Assembly (NCBI RefSeq): GCF_041435195.1
Contig: NZ_CP108106.1
Span: forward strand, 7,825,001 to 7,889,000
Direction of reading: 5' to 3'
Origin: Streptomyces sp. NBC_00224
GTDB taxonomy: Bacteria > Actinomycetota > Actinomycetes > Streptomycetales > Streptomycetaceae
Length of the DNA stretch: 64,000 nucleotides
This document shows positions 1 to 8,953 of this stretch, one piece after another. The notes beneath the pieces are model-generated. The model ran no database searches. It was given only the letters and a program-made list of their open reading frames with translations, and was not told where the DNA came from. The translations under genes were made by a program, and so were the position numbers. Within the stretch, counting starts at the first letter, position 1; each line of letters begins with the position of its first letter.

Positions 1-479
1 TGGACGTACGAGGCTGCGGTGCCGGTCGGCGGGTGGTTGTCCGAACGCGGCGGTGTGGTCTTGCGGGGTGTCGGGGCGCCGCCCGTGTGGCCGGTGGTCG
101 TCGTGGTGCCCGTGCCCGTACCCGCGTGCGTGGGGCCGGACGTGGGGGCGCTCCGGGTCGGACTCGGCTTGGGGGAGGCGGTCTTCGCGGGGGCGTCGGA
201 GCGTTTCGGCGAGGGGGACGTGGACGGGGTGGCGGCGGCCGTGGTGGCGCCGGTGCCGAGGGGGTGCCCGGCGGGCGGGGCCGCCTGGGTCCGTACGGCA
301 TCCGCGTGGTCGTCGGAGTGCGGCCACAGAAGCGCTCCGGCGACGGCGGCGACCGCCACGGTCCCGGCCACCGCGGTGCCGACGGCCTGCCGGGACCGCT
401 GCCGGTGCGCACGTCGGCGCCCGGCCCGGCCGTCGCTCGCCGCGGGCCGGACGTGGGGGTGGTCGTCGTGGTGCTGCAT
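1..479 (-). CDS. Membrane-anchored Ser/Thr/Pro-rich protein, 3' end outside window
   Basis: The reading frame opens with ATG behind a GCGGAG ribosome site and runs off the left edge without a stop (159 complete codons visible). An Arg/His-rich cytoplasmic head of about 32 residues is followed by one Ala/Val/Gly-rich transmembrane segment near residues 33-52. After that comes a low-complexity Thr/Ser/Pro-rich stalk that would face outside. This head-helix-stalk layout is common in actinobacterial surface proteins and in regulators carrying an extracellular domain. The missing C-terminus would decide which. No catalytic motif is visible, so no function is assigned. Confidence 0.7.
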   Translation of the reverse strand, partial: MQHHDDHPHVRPAASDGRAGRRRAHRQRSRQAVGTAVAGTVAVAAVAGALLWPHSDDHADAVRTQAAPPAGHPLGTGATTAAATPSTSPSPKRSDAPAKTASPKPSPTRSAPTSGPTHAGTGTGTTTTTGHTGGAPTPRKTTPPRSDNHPPTGTAASYV

Positions 480-588
480 GGTGCTCCGCTCTCTGTCCGG
501 TGCTGCCGGGGTGCCCGGCACATGGGAGAGCGGGGGGCACCGGAGCCATAACACTTTCTCCGGGCGTGACCTGGGCCACAACGGCGCG

Positions 589-1644
589 TCAGGCGCGCAG
601 GATCGCGGGCTCCGGCCCGGCGATGTCGGCGGTCGACGCGTTGAGCAGGCCGATCCCGGCCGCGGTGGGGGTGTGCAGGACGGCGTTGCGGTCCCGGGCC
701 GTGCTGACCAGGCCCGCCGACCGCAGCACCGTGGCGTGTTCGCTCGCGCTCGCCGGTGAGATGCCCGCGCGGGAGGCCAGCTGACTGGTGGTCAGGCCGG
801 GGTGCTCGGCGATCGCGCACAGCACGGTCGCTCGGGTGCGGCCGAGAAGTGCCGCGAGGGAGCGCGGCGTCGCCGTCAGGGCGCCGGCGGTCACGGTCGC
901 GGGCAGGGGGAACCACGGTGTGCGGTCGTGGCCGATGGGGAAGCTGATCCAGGGCTGCGGCCCGGTGTCGTCGAAGAGCGGATACGCCGAACCGAAGAGG
1001 GTCGGGATGAGCAGCAGGCCCCGCCCTTCGAGACGCAGATCGCCCTCGTGGCCGGAGGCCATGGTCAGTTCGAGCACCGGCGGGTTCCAGTGCACCCGGC
1101 GCGGGTTGAGCCCCTGGAGCAGCCGCTCCACCCCGCCCTCGGTGAGCTGGCGCATCCGCATCGCCCGGTCGGCGTCCGCGAGTTGCTCGATCCGGGGCCA
1201 GTACGGCGCGACGAGCTGCTCGTAGGTGTCCTCGAAGACGTCGACCAGCTCCCGCACGAAGAGCGGGTCCTCGGCGAGACGCCCCGTCCACGGGGGAATC
1301 CGCTGGACCCGGCCCGCCCACTCGTCGACTTGTTCGCGTACCTGCGGCGCCGGGGTGGCGCGTACCCTCTCCCACAACTCCTGGGCGCTGCCCGGCTCCG
1401 CCGGCAGGAGGAACTCCAGCGACCATCCTCTGACGGGCACCGCCTCGAAGGCGATCCGGGTCCGGGGCGCCAGCCGGGCGAACGACTCCCGCCGCCACGC
1501 GTCGAAGCGCGCCCGGTGCGCGGACTCCCGCAACACCCGCAGGGCGACGTCCAGTTCGAGCAGCGGACGCGGGCCCTCCGCCAGCCGGGTGCGGGCGAGG
1601 TCGTCGGCGGTGAAGTGTATGCGCAGCGTCACGCGCCCGAGCAT
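589..1644 (-). CDS. ArsR-type winged-helix regulator (DUF5937-like)
   Basis: A 351-residue protein with a C-terminal winged helix near residues 265-335, reading TTSQLASRAGISPASASEHA, the ArsR/SmtB recognition pattern. The long N-terminal region begins LRIHFTADDLARTR, characteristic of the actinobacterial DUF5937 group. Its ligand is unknown. A second possible start is the GTG four codons downstream, which gives the family's usual N-terminus. The gene is divergent from the F420-reductase-like gene. A perfect inverted repeat lies just upstream of its start, so autoregulation and control of the divergent gene are plausible inferences. Confidence 0.85.
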   Translation of the reverse strand: MLGRVTLRIHFTADDLARTRLAEGPRPLLELDVALRVLRESAHRARFDAWRRESFARLAPRTRIAFEAVPVRGWSLEFLLPAEPGSAQELWERVRATPAPQVREQVDEWAGRVQRIPPWTGRLAEDPLFVRELVDVFEDTYEQLVAPYWPRIEQLADADRAMRMRQLTEGGVERLLQGLNPRRVHWNPPVLELTMASGHEGDLRLEGRGLLLIPTLFGSAYPLFDDTGPQPWISFPIGHDRTPWFPLPATVTAGALTATPRSLAALLGRTRATVLCAIAEHPGLTTSQLASRAGISPASASEHATVLRSAGLVSTARDRNAVLHTPTAAGIGLLNASTADIAGPEPAILRA

Positions 1645-1654
1645 TGCCGTCCGG

Positions 1655-1680
1655 CGTGTTTCGGACCAGCCCGAAACACG
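1655..1680. promoter_or_regulatory. Perfect inverted repeat before the ArsR-like gene
   Basis: Arms CGTGTTTCGG and CCGAAACACG (10 bp, perfect) with a 6-nt spacer. The repeat sits 11 bp upstream of the first start codon, a typical place for an autoregulatory operator. Binding by the ArsR-like protein is inferred. Confidence 0.55.
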
Positions 1681-1731
1681 TCACCTCCGCGGCCCGGGGA
1701 CTGTCACGGTGGAGATGCGCAACAACGGGGG

Positions 1732-1784
1732 AGTGCCGGCTGGTCCGCACCGGAAGCACGGGGGGCGGTGGACCAGCCGGCACT
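1732..1784. other. Strong hairpin inside a divergent intergenic region
   Basis: Arms AGTGCCGGCTGGTC and GACCAGCCGGCACT are perfect over 14 bp. The stem continues, after a 2-nt bulge, with CACCG/CGGTG around a 13-nt loop. Both flanking genes point away, so this is not an ordinary gene terminator. It could end a small RNA or act as a protein-binding site. Its role is unknown. Confidence 0.45.
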
Positions 1785-1816
1785 TGCGTGCGGGCAGGCG
1801 TGGCTGCGCACAGTCC

Positions 1817-1845
1817 TTGTGATACCGAACGGCTCGGTTTACTTT
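1817..1845 (+). promoter_or_regulatory. Predicted promoter with operator in the spacer
   Basis: TTGTGA and TACTTT are separated by 17 bp, a reasonable sigma-70 spacing, upstream of the F420-reductase-like gene. The spacer carries an inverted repeat, ACCGA and TCGGT around five bases. A repressor bound there would block polymerase. Read from sequence only. Confidence 0.5.
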
Positions 1846-1903
1846 TAGCGCGTACCGGGCGGCCGTCCTTCTTCGGCCACCGTTCCCCGAAAGGATCGAG
1901 CCC

Positions 1904-2590
<687 letters not shown>

Positions 2591-2619
2591 CCTCGGGCCG
2601 GCGTCCCCACGAGGCGGGC

Positions 2620-3222
2620 ATGCACGACGACAAGACGACCAGGGGCGCCGGACGGCCCCGGTCCGCGGAGAAGAACGACGCGATCCTGCGAGCCGCCCTC
2701 GACCTGCTGGCGCGCCAGGGTTACGTACGGATGACCCTGGACCAGGTCGCCGCCGCGGCGGGCGTCAGCAAGTCCACCATCCATCTGCGGTGGAAGACCA
2801 AGGCCGACCTGCTCACCGCGGCGCTCGCCGCCGTACGGACGGCCGACGCCCCGCCCCCCTCCGGGGATGTGCGCACCGACCTCGTCGACATCCTGCGGGA
2901 CTTCGCCGCCACCATCGCGCAGGTGAACGGAATGGCGCTGATAGGCACCTGCCTCGCGGAGGAGGACCACACCCCGGAACTCCTCGCCCTGCTGCGCGCC
3001 CGCTCGGTCCTGCCCCGCCGCGCCCTGCTCCGGGAGGTCCTGGAACGGGCGCGCGAGGAGGGGAGCATCCGCCCGGACACGGATCTGGAGGCGGCCGTCT
3101 CGGCGCTCATCGGGCCGTTCTACGCCGACTATCTGGCGGGCCGCGGCGACCACCCGGAGTGGGCCGAGCAGGCCGTCGACCTGACCCTGACGGCCCTGCG
3201 CCCCGAGGGAACCGGAAAGTAG
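2620..3222 (+). CDS. TetR family transcriptional regulator
   Basis: 200 residues with the standard N-terminal TetR helix-turn-helix: VRMTLDQVAAAAGVSKST followed by the HLRWKTKADLL helix. The remaining helical part is a ligand and dimer domain of the TetR_C type. The start is preceded by GAGGCGGGC. It directly follows the oxidoreductase gene, so it may control that gene. It ends 16 bp before the convergent sigma/anti-sigma pair. The ligand cannot be inferred. Confidence 0.85.
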   Translation: MHDDKTTRGAGRPRSAEKNDAILRAALDLLARQGYVRMTLDQVAAAAGVSKSTIHLRWKTKADLLTAALAAVRTADAPPPSGDVRTDLVDILRDFAATIAQVNGMALIGTCLAEEDHTPELLALLRARSVLPRRALLREVLERAREEGSIRPDTDLEAAVSALIGPFYADYLAGRGDHPEWAEQAVDLTLTALRPEGTGK

Positions 3223-3238
3223 CTCCGGGCGAGCGCCG

Positions 3239-3754
3239 TCAGCGGACCGCCGGTGCCGAAGGTGTACGGGACGGTTTGGCCGACGGGGGGATCGGGTCCT
3301 GCGGTGCGCTGCTCCGCGTGCCGTTGCCCGACTTGGGGGTGCCCGGCGTCGGAACCGACGGCTCGACCGCCCGCCCCTTCTCCGCCGGCTTCGCTGTCGG
3401 CGGCCGGGAAGGCTCCGGCCGGGGCGAGTCGACGCCGGACGGGCGGGGCGCGGGCGGCGGGGAGACCGGGCCAGGAGTGGACGCGGGCAGCGGGCGGCTC
3501 GGTGCGCCGCCGGGGGCGAGCGCCACGTAACCGATGGCCACGGCCGCCACGGTGGTCAGCGCGGCCAGCGGCAGGGCGAGGCGGCGCGCCGGCAGGGCGT
3601 GAAGCCGCAGCCCCGGCAGCCGGGTCCGGCGCAGATGCGGGCCCGGCGGGTCGGCCGGGCGCAGATCGCGGACCGTCACGGTCTGCGCCCGGGCCGCCAA
3701 CGCGCGCCGCAGCCGCGCCTCGACGGGGCGCTCGGGGGTCTCCTGGCCGCTCAT
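3239..3754 (-). CDS. Single-pass membrane protein paired with ECF sigma (possible anti-sigma)
   Basis: 171 residues from the ATG behind GAGAGGAG. An upstream in-frame GTG overlapping the sigma stop is possible but its ribosome site is poorer. A charged cytoplasmic N-terminal part of about 58 residues precedes one transmembrane helix (about 60-81) and a Pro/Ser-rich external tail. Position directly after the sigma gene is typical of anti-sigma factors. However, no zinc-binding HxxxCxxC motif of the ZAS class is present, so the anti-sigma role rests on context only. Confidence 0.65.
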   Translation of the reverse strand: MSGQETPERPVEARLRRALAARAQTVTVRDLRPADPPGPHLRRTRLPGLRLHALPARRLALPLAALTTVAAVAIGYVALAPGGAPSRPLPASTPGPVSPPPAPRPSGVDSPRPEPSRPPTAKPAEKGRAVEPSVPTPGTPKSGNGTRSSAPQDPIPPSAKPSRTPSAPAVR

Positions 3755-3765
3755 GTCCACTCCTC

Positions 3766-4395
3766 TCACGACCGCTCCTTCAGGATCTTCTCCAGTGCGT
3801 CCAGGCCCCGGCTGGCCAGTGACTTCACCGAGCCCCGGCTGATCCGGAGCGTCTGCGCGATCTCGGCCTCGGTGAGCTCGCCCCAGTACCGCAGCACCAG
3901 CACCTCACGGCGCCGCGCGCTCAACTGCCCCAGCGCGGCCAGGACTTCCCGGTGCTCCTCGCCGAGGACGACCCGTTCCTCGGCGGAGGGCGCGTCGGCC
4001 TCGTGGGGAGGGGTGTACGCGCGCGCCGTGCGGCGTCTGCGCAGCACCGAGCGGGAGGCGTTGACCACGGCCGTACGGAGATAGGCGAGCGCGTTGTCGA
4101 CCTCGGCGATGTGTTCGCCGTGGCGCCGGTACAGCGCGGTGAACGCGTCCTGCACCACGTCCTCGGCCGTGGCCCGGTCGTCCACGAGCATCACCGCGAG
4201 GTGCACCATGCGCAGCCGGTGCGCGTGGTAGAGCTCGCTGACGGTCGGCCGCGAGGTGTCCCGGCCGTACCCGCCGAAGGCGGCGGGTCGCGCCGGGCCG
4301 GTGGCCAGCCGGTCCCGGCGCAGCAGCCAGTGCAGAAAGACGCGCGGGCCGAAGCGCCCTGGCGGCGCCGGGTACCGGACGGCGGTGTACTCCAT
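3766..4395 (-). CDS. ECF RNA polymerase sigma factor (SigE-like)
   Basis: 209 residues. Sigma region 2 covers about residues 55-120, including the EDVVQDAF stretch that meets core polymerase and the -10 element. Region 4 covers about 155-205 with the helix-turn-helix ELTEAEIAQTLRISRGSVKS. An N-terminal extension of about 50 residues before region 2 is longer than in minimal ECF factors. The ATG is used with GAGGA upstream; a GTG lies one codon earlier. It is followed almost at once by the membrane protein, forming a probable two-gene operon. Confidence 0.88.
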   Translation of the reverse strand: MEYTAVRYPAPPGRFGPRVFLHWLLRRDRLATGPARPAAFGGYGRDTSRPTVSELYHAHRLRMVHLAVMLVDDRATAEDVVQDAFTALYRRHGEHIAEVDNALAYLRTAVVNASRSVLRRRRTARAYTPPHEADAPSAEERVVLGEEHREVLAALGQLSARRREVLVLRYWGELTEAEIAQTLRISRGSVKSLASRGLDALEKILKERS

Positions 4396-4417
4396 CACTT
4401 CCTCGGGTGGAACGGCG

Positions 4418-4438
4418 CGGCCCCGCGCGGCGGGGCCG
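4418..4438 (-). terminator. Hairpin between the sortase-substrate gene and the sigma gene
   Basis: Arms CGGCCCCG and CGGGGCCG around a 5-nt loop, directly downstream of the LAXTG gene. GC-rich hairpins without a U-tract are the usual Streptomyces terminator form. Confidence 0.5.
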
Positions 4439-4447
4439 TCGTGCGCC

Positions 4448-4921
4448 TCAGTGGTTCTGTCGCCGCCGGACGGCGTAGACGGTCCCGGCGCCCGCGGCGA
4501 TCAGCGCGCCCGCCCCGGCACCCAGCACCGTGTTGGTCTTGGACGAGCCAGTATGGGCCAGTTCGTCCTGGGGGGTCGAAGGGGAGGGCACGGCGCTGGG
4601 CGCGGCATCCGCCGGAGCCTTCGTCGGGGGCGCGCTCGGGGCCGGCTCGGAACGGCTGCCCGGTGCGCTCGGCATGGCGGAGGGCCGCTGGTCCGGGGAG
4701 GCGGGGGTCTTGGCGGGCGCGGGCCGCTTGGGCTCGGCGGAGGGCGGCGCGCTCGGCTCGGCGGGCGGGGTGGCGGGCCCGTCTGCGGTCAGGTGCCGCG
4801 GCTGCGCCCCGCCGTCGGCGTGGGCCGTCCCGGCCAGGGCGGGCACGGCGAGTGCGGCCAGCAGTCCGGCGGCGGCGGCGCCGCGGGCGAAGGCGCGGCG
4901 GTGGTGCTTCGTGGTGTTCAC
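4448..4921 (-). CDS. Cell-wall-anchored LAXTG protein (class E sortase substrate)
   Basis: 157 residues from a GTG behind GGAG; the open frame extends upstream but has no better start. A signal peptide occupies about residues 1-37 with the cut after AHA. A Pro/Ala/Ser-rich wall-spanning stretch follows, then LAHTG at 121-125, a hydrophobic helix and the basic tail RRRQNH. This is the full cell-wall sorting signal. LAXTG rather than LPXTG is the pentapeptide known for Streptomyces class E sortases such as those anchoring long chaplins. No enzymatic domain is visible, so it may be a spacer or surface-coat protein. Confidence 0.82.
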   Translation of the reverse strand: MNTTKHHRRAFARGAAAAGLLAALAVPALAGTAHADGGAQPRHLTADGPATPPAEPSAPPSAEPKRPAPAKTPASPDQRPSAMPSAPGSRSEPAPSAPPTKAPADAAPSAVPSPSTPQDELAHTGSSKTNTVLGAGAGALIAAGAGTVYAVRRRQNH

Positions 4922-5122
4922 GTAGTACGTCTCCAAGTCGGCCGAACGGCGCCGGACGACGCCCTTCACCCCTGACGACGTGCGGCCAAGGCCGGGGTTG
5001 CCGACGATCCGAAGAAAGTTTCCGTACGCCCGGGGAGGGAGTACAGAAGGACGTGGCGGCCTGCGCACGTCACCGCGCCCGCGCCCGCGAGAGGGGTGCC
5101 GCCGGCGCGGTGCCCCGCATCC

Positions 5123-6529
5123 TCACCGCCCCACCAGCAGGCTCCCCACCGCCGCCACCCCCGCCCGGATCGCCCGCTCGCCCACGTTGCCGAATCCCAG
5201 CACCAGGCGCGGCGGGGCCGTCGCGCCCGTCGAGCGGCACGGGCTCATGCCGTACAGGCCGACGGACCGCGTCCGCGCGGCGGCGATCACGGCGCCCTCG
5301 TCGGCCGCGCCGTCGAGGTGCGCGACCGCGTGGAAGCCCGCCGCCAGGCCGCTCACCTCGACGCCGGGCGCGTACTCGGCGAGCGCTTCGAGCAGGGCGG
5401 TGCGGCGCGCCGCGTACATGGTGCGCATCCGGCGCAGATGCCGGTCGAAGCGGCCGGACTCGATCAGCCGCGCCAGGGCGAGCTGGTCCAGGGTGGGGGA
5501 GCCGCGGTCGCTCAGCCGCTTGTGCTCGACGACGTCCTCGGCGAGCGCGGGCGGGCAGAGCAGCCACCCGATGCGCAGCGCGGGCGCCAGGGACTTGCTG
5601 ACCGTGCCGATGGAGACGACCCGGTCCGCGGCGAGCCCCTGCACCGCCCCCACCGGCTCGCGGTCGTAGCGGAACTCCGCGTCGTAGTCGTCCTCGACGA
5701 CGTACGCGTCCCACCGCACCGCCCACTCGATGAGCTCGCGCCGCCGCCCGGGGGAGAGCACCACCCCGGTCGGCCACTGGTGCGCGGGGGTCAGCACGAC
5801 GGCGCGGGCGTCCGTCGCGGCCAGTGCCCGCACGTCGACGCCGTGCGCGTCGACCGGCACCGGGACCGCCGAGAGCCCGGCCGAGGCCGCCGCCGCGGAC
5901 ACCGTGGCGGGCGAGCCGGGATCCTCGTACGCCACGGTGCGCACACCCGCGCGGGCGAGGGCCCGCAGCGCCAGGCCCAGGCCCTGCGCATAGCCCGAGC
6001 AGACGACCATCCGCTCCGGGTCGGCCGCCGCCGCCCGCACCCGGCGCGCGTATCCGGCCAGCACCTCGCGCAGGACGGAACTGCCGCGCGGGTCCCCGTA
6101 GTCGAGCGCCGCCGTCGGCATGGCGCGCCCGGCCTCCCGCAGCGCCCACAGCCAGTCGTCGAGAGGGAAGGAGCCGAGGTCGGGAACGCCCCAGCGGAAG
6201 TCGGCCAGCAGGCCGGGACCGGTCCCGGGCGGCGGCGCGGGCGCCGGCGGTATGTGCGCACCGGCCGCGACCCGGGTCGCGGCACCGACGCGGGTCACCA
6301 GGTATCCCTCGGCCCGGAGCTGTGCGTAGCACTCCTGCACCAGGCCCCGCGACACCCCCAGGCCCAGGGCGAGTTCACGCGAGGACGGCAGCCGCTCGCC
6401 GACCTGGAGCCGCCCCGAGCGGATCGCCTCGCGCACCTGCCGCTCCAGCTGCGCACGCAGCTGCTCGCCGCTCTCGCGGTCGAGCGGGAGCAGCAGGCCG
6501 GGAGTACGACCGGACCACTGGACAGCCAT
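5123..6529 (-). CDS. MocR/PdxR-type GntR-aminotransferase regulator
   Basis: 468 residues. The N-terminal GntR winged helix (about 20-85; LPSSRELALGLGVSRGLVQE) is fused by a Pro-rich linker to a fold-type I aminotransferase domain. The PLP lysine is visible in SKSLAPALR (Lys312). MocR proteins use PLP or an amine adduct as effector, and the aminotransferase domain is usually regulatory. It is divergent from an MFS transporter with only 47 bp between the starts. An inverted repeat spans this gap, so it probably controls the transporter and itself. Confidence 0.9.
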   Translation of the reverse strand: MAVQWSGRTPGLLLPLDRESGEQLRAQLERQVREAIRSGRLQVGERLPSSRELALGLGVSRGLVQECYAQLRAEGYLVTRVGAATRVAAGAHIPPAPAPPPGTGPGLLADFRWGVPDLGSFPLDDWLWALREAGRAMPTAALDYGDPRGSSVLREVLAGYARRVRAAAADPERMVVCSGYAQGLGLALRALARAGVRTVAYEDPGSPATVSAAAASAGLSAVPVPVDAHGVDVRALAATDARAVVLTPAHQWPTGVVLSPGRRRELIEWAVRWDAYVVEDDYDAEFRYDREPVGAVQGLAADRVVSIGTVSKSLAPALRIGWLLCPPALAEDVVEHKRLSDRGSPTLDQLALARLIESGRFDRHLRRMRTMYAARRTALLEALAEYAPGVEVSGLAAGFHAVAHLDGAADEGAVIAAARTRSVGLYGMSPCRSTGATAPPRLVLGFGNVGERAIRAGVAAVGSLLVGR

Positions 6530-6557
6530 GGAATTGGAGCTTACCGGTGGTCCGGTC
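6508..6557. promoter_or_regulatory. Inverted repeat across the MocR start region
   Basis: Arms GACCGGACCACTGG and CCGGTGGTCCGGTC match at 13 of 14 positions and are centred on the MocR start codon. The right arm lies in the spacer of the divergent MFS promoter. Inferred operator for the MocR protein. Confidence 0.55.
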
Positions 6558-6569
6558 GGCCCCTAGCGT
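6541..6569 (+). promoter_or_regulatory. Predicted promoter giving a leaderless MFS transcript
   Basis: TTACCG and TAGCGT with a 17-bp spacer. The -10 hexamer ends 7 bp before the ATG and no ribosome site precedes that ATG. Transcription should therefore start at or next to the start codon. Confidence 0.55.
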
Positions 6570-6576
6570 CGCTCCC

Positions 6577-7773
6577 ATGACGACCTCGCTGCCCTCCCGC
6601 ACCCCGGCCGGCGCCCCCGCTCGACCGCCGCTCCTGACACGGGCGTTGATGCTCCGTTTCGTCAGCATGGTCGGCGCCTCGGCCAGCTTCTTCCTGCTGC
6701 TGTCCGCCGTACCGCTGTACGCGCGCGAGTCCGGCGCGGGCGGCGACACGGCGGGTCTCGCCACCGGCGCGCTGATGCTGGCCACGGTCCTCGGCGAACT
6801 GGGCGCGCCCCGGCTCATCGCCCGCTACGGCTATCGGCCGGCGCTGGCGACGGGGTTGTTCCTGCTGGGTGCGCCCGCCCTGGTACTGACCGTCTCCGGG
6901 ACCATGGCGTGGATCGTCGCGGTGTGCTTCCTGCGCGGCCTCGGCTTCGCGCTCACCCTGGTCGCGGGCGGGGCGCTGACCGCGACGCTGATCCCGGCCG
7001 AGCGCCGGGGCGAGGGGCTCGCCCTGGTCGGCGTGGTGGGCGGGGTGCCGAATCTGGTGGCCCTGCCGCTGGGCGTCTGGCTGGGCGCGCACGTCGGATA
7101 CGGGACGGTCTCGGTCGCCGCGGCGGCCGTCGCGCTGGTCGCGATCGCCTCCGTACCGGGGCTGCCCGACCGGGAGTTGATGCACGGCGAGTCGGTGGGC
7201 GTGCTCGCGGGGCTGCGCACCGGTGCCCTGGTGCGGCCGGGGGTGGTCTTCGCCGCCACCGCCGTGGCGGCGGGCATCGTCGTCACCTTCATCCCGCTCG
7301 CCGTTCCGTCGTCCATGAGCGCGGTGGCGACGGCGGCCCTGTTCGTCCAGCCCGCAGTCGCCACGGCGGGCCGCTGGTGGGCGGGCCGCCTCGGCGACCG
7401 GCACGGCGCCGCCCGGCTCGTCCTGCCCGGTCTGCTCCTGTCGGCCGCCGGGGTGCTGCTGACCGCGCTGATCCGCACGCCCGTCGCCGTGGTGGGCGGG
7501 GTGGCCCTGTTCGGCGCGGGCTTCGGCATCGCCCAGAACGCGACCCTGACGCTGATGTACGCACGTGTCTCCACGGCGAGTTACGGCACGGTCAGCGCGC
7601 TGTGGAACCTGGCGTACGACGGCGGGATGGGCGTCGGCGCGGTGGGGTTCGGGGTGCTCGCCGACCGCACCGGCTACTCCTCGGCGTTCGTGCTCACCGC
7701 CGCGCTGATGCTGGTCGCGGCCGTCCCCGCGGTGCGCGACCGCCGTACCGGCCCTGCTACACCGTGCCCGTGA
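6577..7773 (+). CDS. MFS transporter
   Basis: 398 residues with about 12 hydrophobic segments and the usual central break, as in major facilitator drug/metabolite exporters. The N-terminus has a short hydrophilic head, then helix 1 from about residue 25. No substrate-specific motif is evident. The start shown is the first ATG after the promoter, and no Shine-Dalgarno sequence precedes it. Its divergent partner is a MocR regulator, so the cargo could be an amino acid or amine-type compound; this is inference. Its 3' end overlaps the convergent LysR gene by 17 bp. Confidence 0.88.
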   Translation: MTTSLPSRTPAGAPARPPLLTRALMLRFVSMVGASASFFLLLSAVPLYARESGAGGDTAGLATGALMLATVLGELGAPRLIARYGYRPALATGLFLLGAPALVLTVSGTMAWIVAVCFLRGLGFALTLVAGGALTATLIPAERRGEGLALVGVVGGVPNLVALPLGVWLGAHVGYGTVSVAAAAVALVAIASVPGLPDRELMHGESVGVLAGLRTGALVRPGVVFAATAVAAGIVVTFIPLAVPSSMSAVATAALFVQPAVATAGRWWAGRLGDRHGAARLVLPGLLLSAAGVLLTALIRTPVAVVGGVALFGAGFGIAQNATLTLMYARVSTASYGTVSALWNLAYDGGMGVGAVGFGVLADRTGYSSAFVLTAALMLVAAVPAVRDRRTGPATPCP

Positions 7774-8650
7774 GGCTGTCCGCGACCGTGCCCGCGAACT
7801 CCTGGGCGAGCGGGCCGAGCGCGTCCCACTGGCGCACCGCCCAGCCGGCCGCCAGCGGCGGCAGCATCGGCAGCGGCACGAAGCGCAGGGCGCCCTGGCC
7901 GGAAGTGGTCCACCCGGGCAGCGCCGGCACGACGGCGTGGCCGAGCCCGAGCTCTGCCAGCAGGATGGCGGTGTCCCAGTCCGCGACGCTGGTGGTCGAC
8001 GCCAACTGGATGCCCTGCGAGGCGAGTTGCTCCTCCAGGTGATGACGGGACGTCGAGTTCGCGGGCAGCTGGATGTGGCGAATCTCGGCCAGGTCCGCCG
8101 CCTCGATGCTGCTCCTGCGGGCGAGGGGGTCGTCCGCGTGCACGGCGAGGACCCAGGGCAGCTCGATGACCGGGCGCTGCTCGATGCCGCGCGCGGGGGT
8201 GCCGATGGTGATCCAGGCCAGGTCCGAATCGCCCGCGGCGAGGGCGTCGAAGCAGCCCCGGCTGGAGTTCTCGGTACGGAACTCCAGCTTGACGTGGGGA
8301 TGCGCACGCCGGAAGCGCACGACCCCGTCGGACATGAAGTGGCGCACGGTGGTCGCGCCGGTGGTGATCCGGACGGTGCCGCCGTCGCCCTCCCGGAGCT
8401 CGCGGAGCCGGCGCAGCGCCAGCTCTATCTGGCCGATGCCCTGGGCGGCGGCCTGTTGCAGGATGCGCCCGGCCTGGGTGGGGGCGACACCCCGGGGGCG
8501 CCGCTCCAGGAGGGGCAGGCCGAGCTCGGCCTCCAGCCGTTTGACGTGCTGGCTGACCGCCGACTGCGTACGGGACAGATCGCGCGCCACGGCGCTCAGG
8601 TTGCCGCTCTCGCAGGCGGCGACGAAGACGCGGAGGTCGTCGAGAGTCAT
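7757..8650 (-). CDS. LysR family transcriptional regulator
   Basis: 297 residues from MTLDDLRVFVAACE; the frame is open upstream, but this is the family's standard N-terminus. The winged helix (about 1-60, LSAVARDLSRTQSAVSQHVKRLE) is followed by the periplasmic-binding-like effector domain. The gene is divergent from the molybdenum hydroxylase operon, the classic LysR arrangement, so it probably responds to that enzyme's substrate. CCAAG-N6-CTTGG sits directly upstream of its start as a candidate binding site. Confidence 0.9.
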   Translation of the reverse strand: MTLDDLRVFVAACESGNLSAVARDLSRTQSAVSQHVKRLEAELGLPLLERRPRGVAPTQAGRILQQAAAQGIGQIELALRRLRELREGDGGTVRITTGATTVRHFMSDGVVRFRRAHPHVKLEFRTENSSRGCFDALAAGDSDLAWITIGTPARGIEQRPVIELPWVLAVHADDPLARRSSIEAADLAEIRHIQLPANSTSRHHLEEQLASQGIQLASTTSVADWDTAILLAELGLGHAVVPALPGWTTSGQGALRFVPLPMLPPLAAGWAVRQWDALGPLAQEFAGTVADSLTGTV

Positions 8651-8655
8651 GAACC

Positions 8656-8671
8656 CCAAGGTATTACTTGG
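8656..8671. promoter_or_regulatory. Candidate LysR box
   Basis: CCAAG and CTTGG separated by six bases, just before the LysR start and within a comparatively A+T-rich stretch. It resembles the interrupted dyads bound by LysR proteins; unproven. Confidence 0.4.
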
Positions 8672-8953
8672 ATCTTTGAAAGAAAACCAGAGGATTGACT
8701 TGGGTAGCTGTCGACCACAAGGATTTGGGTGTGGGGCGGCAACCCGTCCGTGGACGCCGTCGGGGATCCGGACCCGGACGGCGCGGTCCACGGAGGGTGC
8801 CGACCCCCTTCTGGGCCGGCTGACTGAACCCAGCTGAACTGACGTCCCGCCAGATCACGTCACACCAGGCCTGTTTCGCGCCTGGTGTTACTCATGAGAA
8901 ATGTGTGACGCTCTGACACGGCGCAGACGGTGCAGGTGACGAAGGGACAGTTG
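8672..8953 (+). other. Leader/promoter region of the molybdenum hydroxylase operon
   Basis: No gene is seen here. TTGACT at 8695-8700 with AAGGAT 18 bp downstream could be the rightward promoter, which would give a leader of over 200 nt. The leader holds a perfect hairpin at 8862-8888 (arms ACACCAGGC and GCCTGGTGT, 9-nt loop), about 65 bp before the start codon. Its function is unknown. Confidence 0.35.

Noticed and set aside
4980..5060. ECF-type promoter (GGAAAC ... CGTC) upstream of the LAXTG gene
   Set aside because: The two elements are only about 11 bp apart, too short for the usual ECF spacing.
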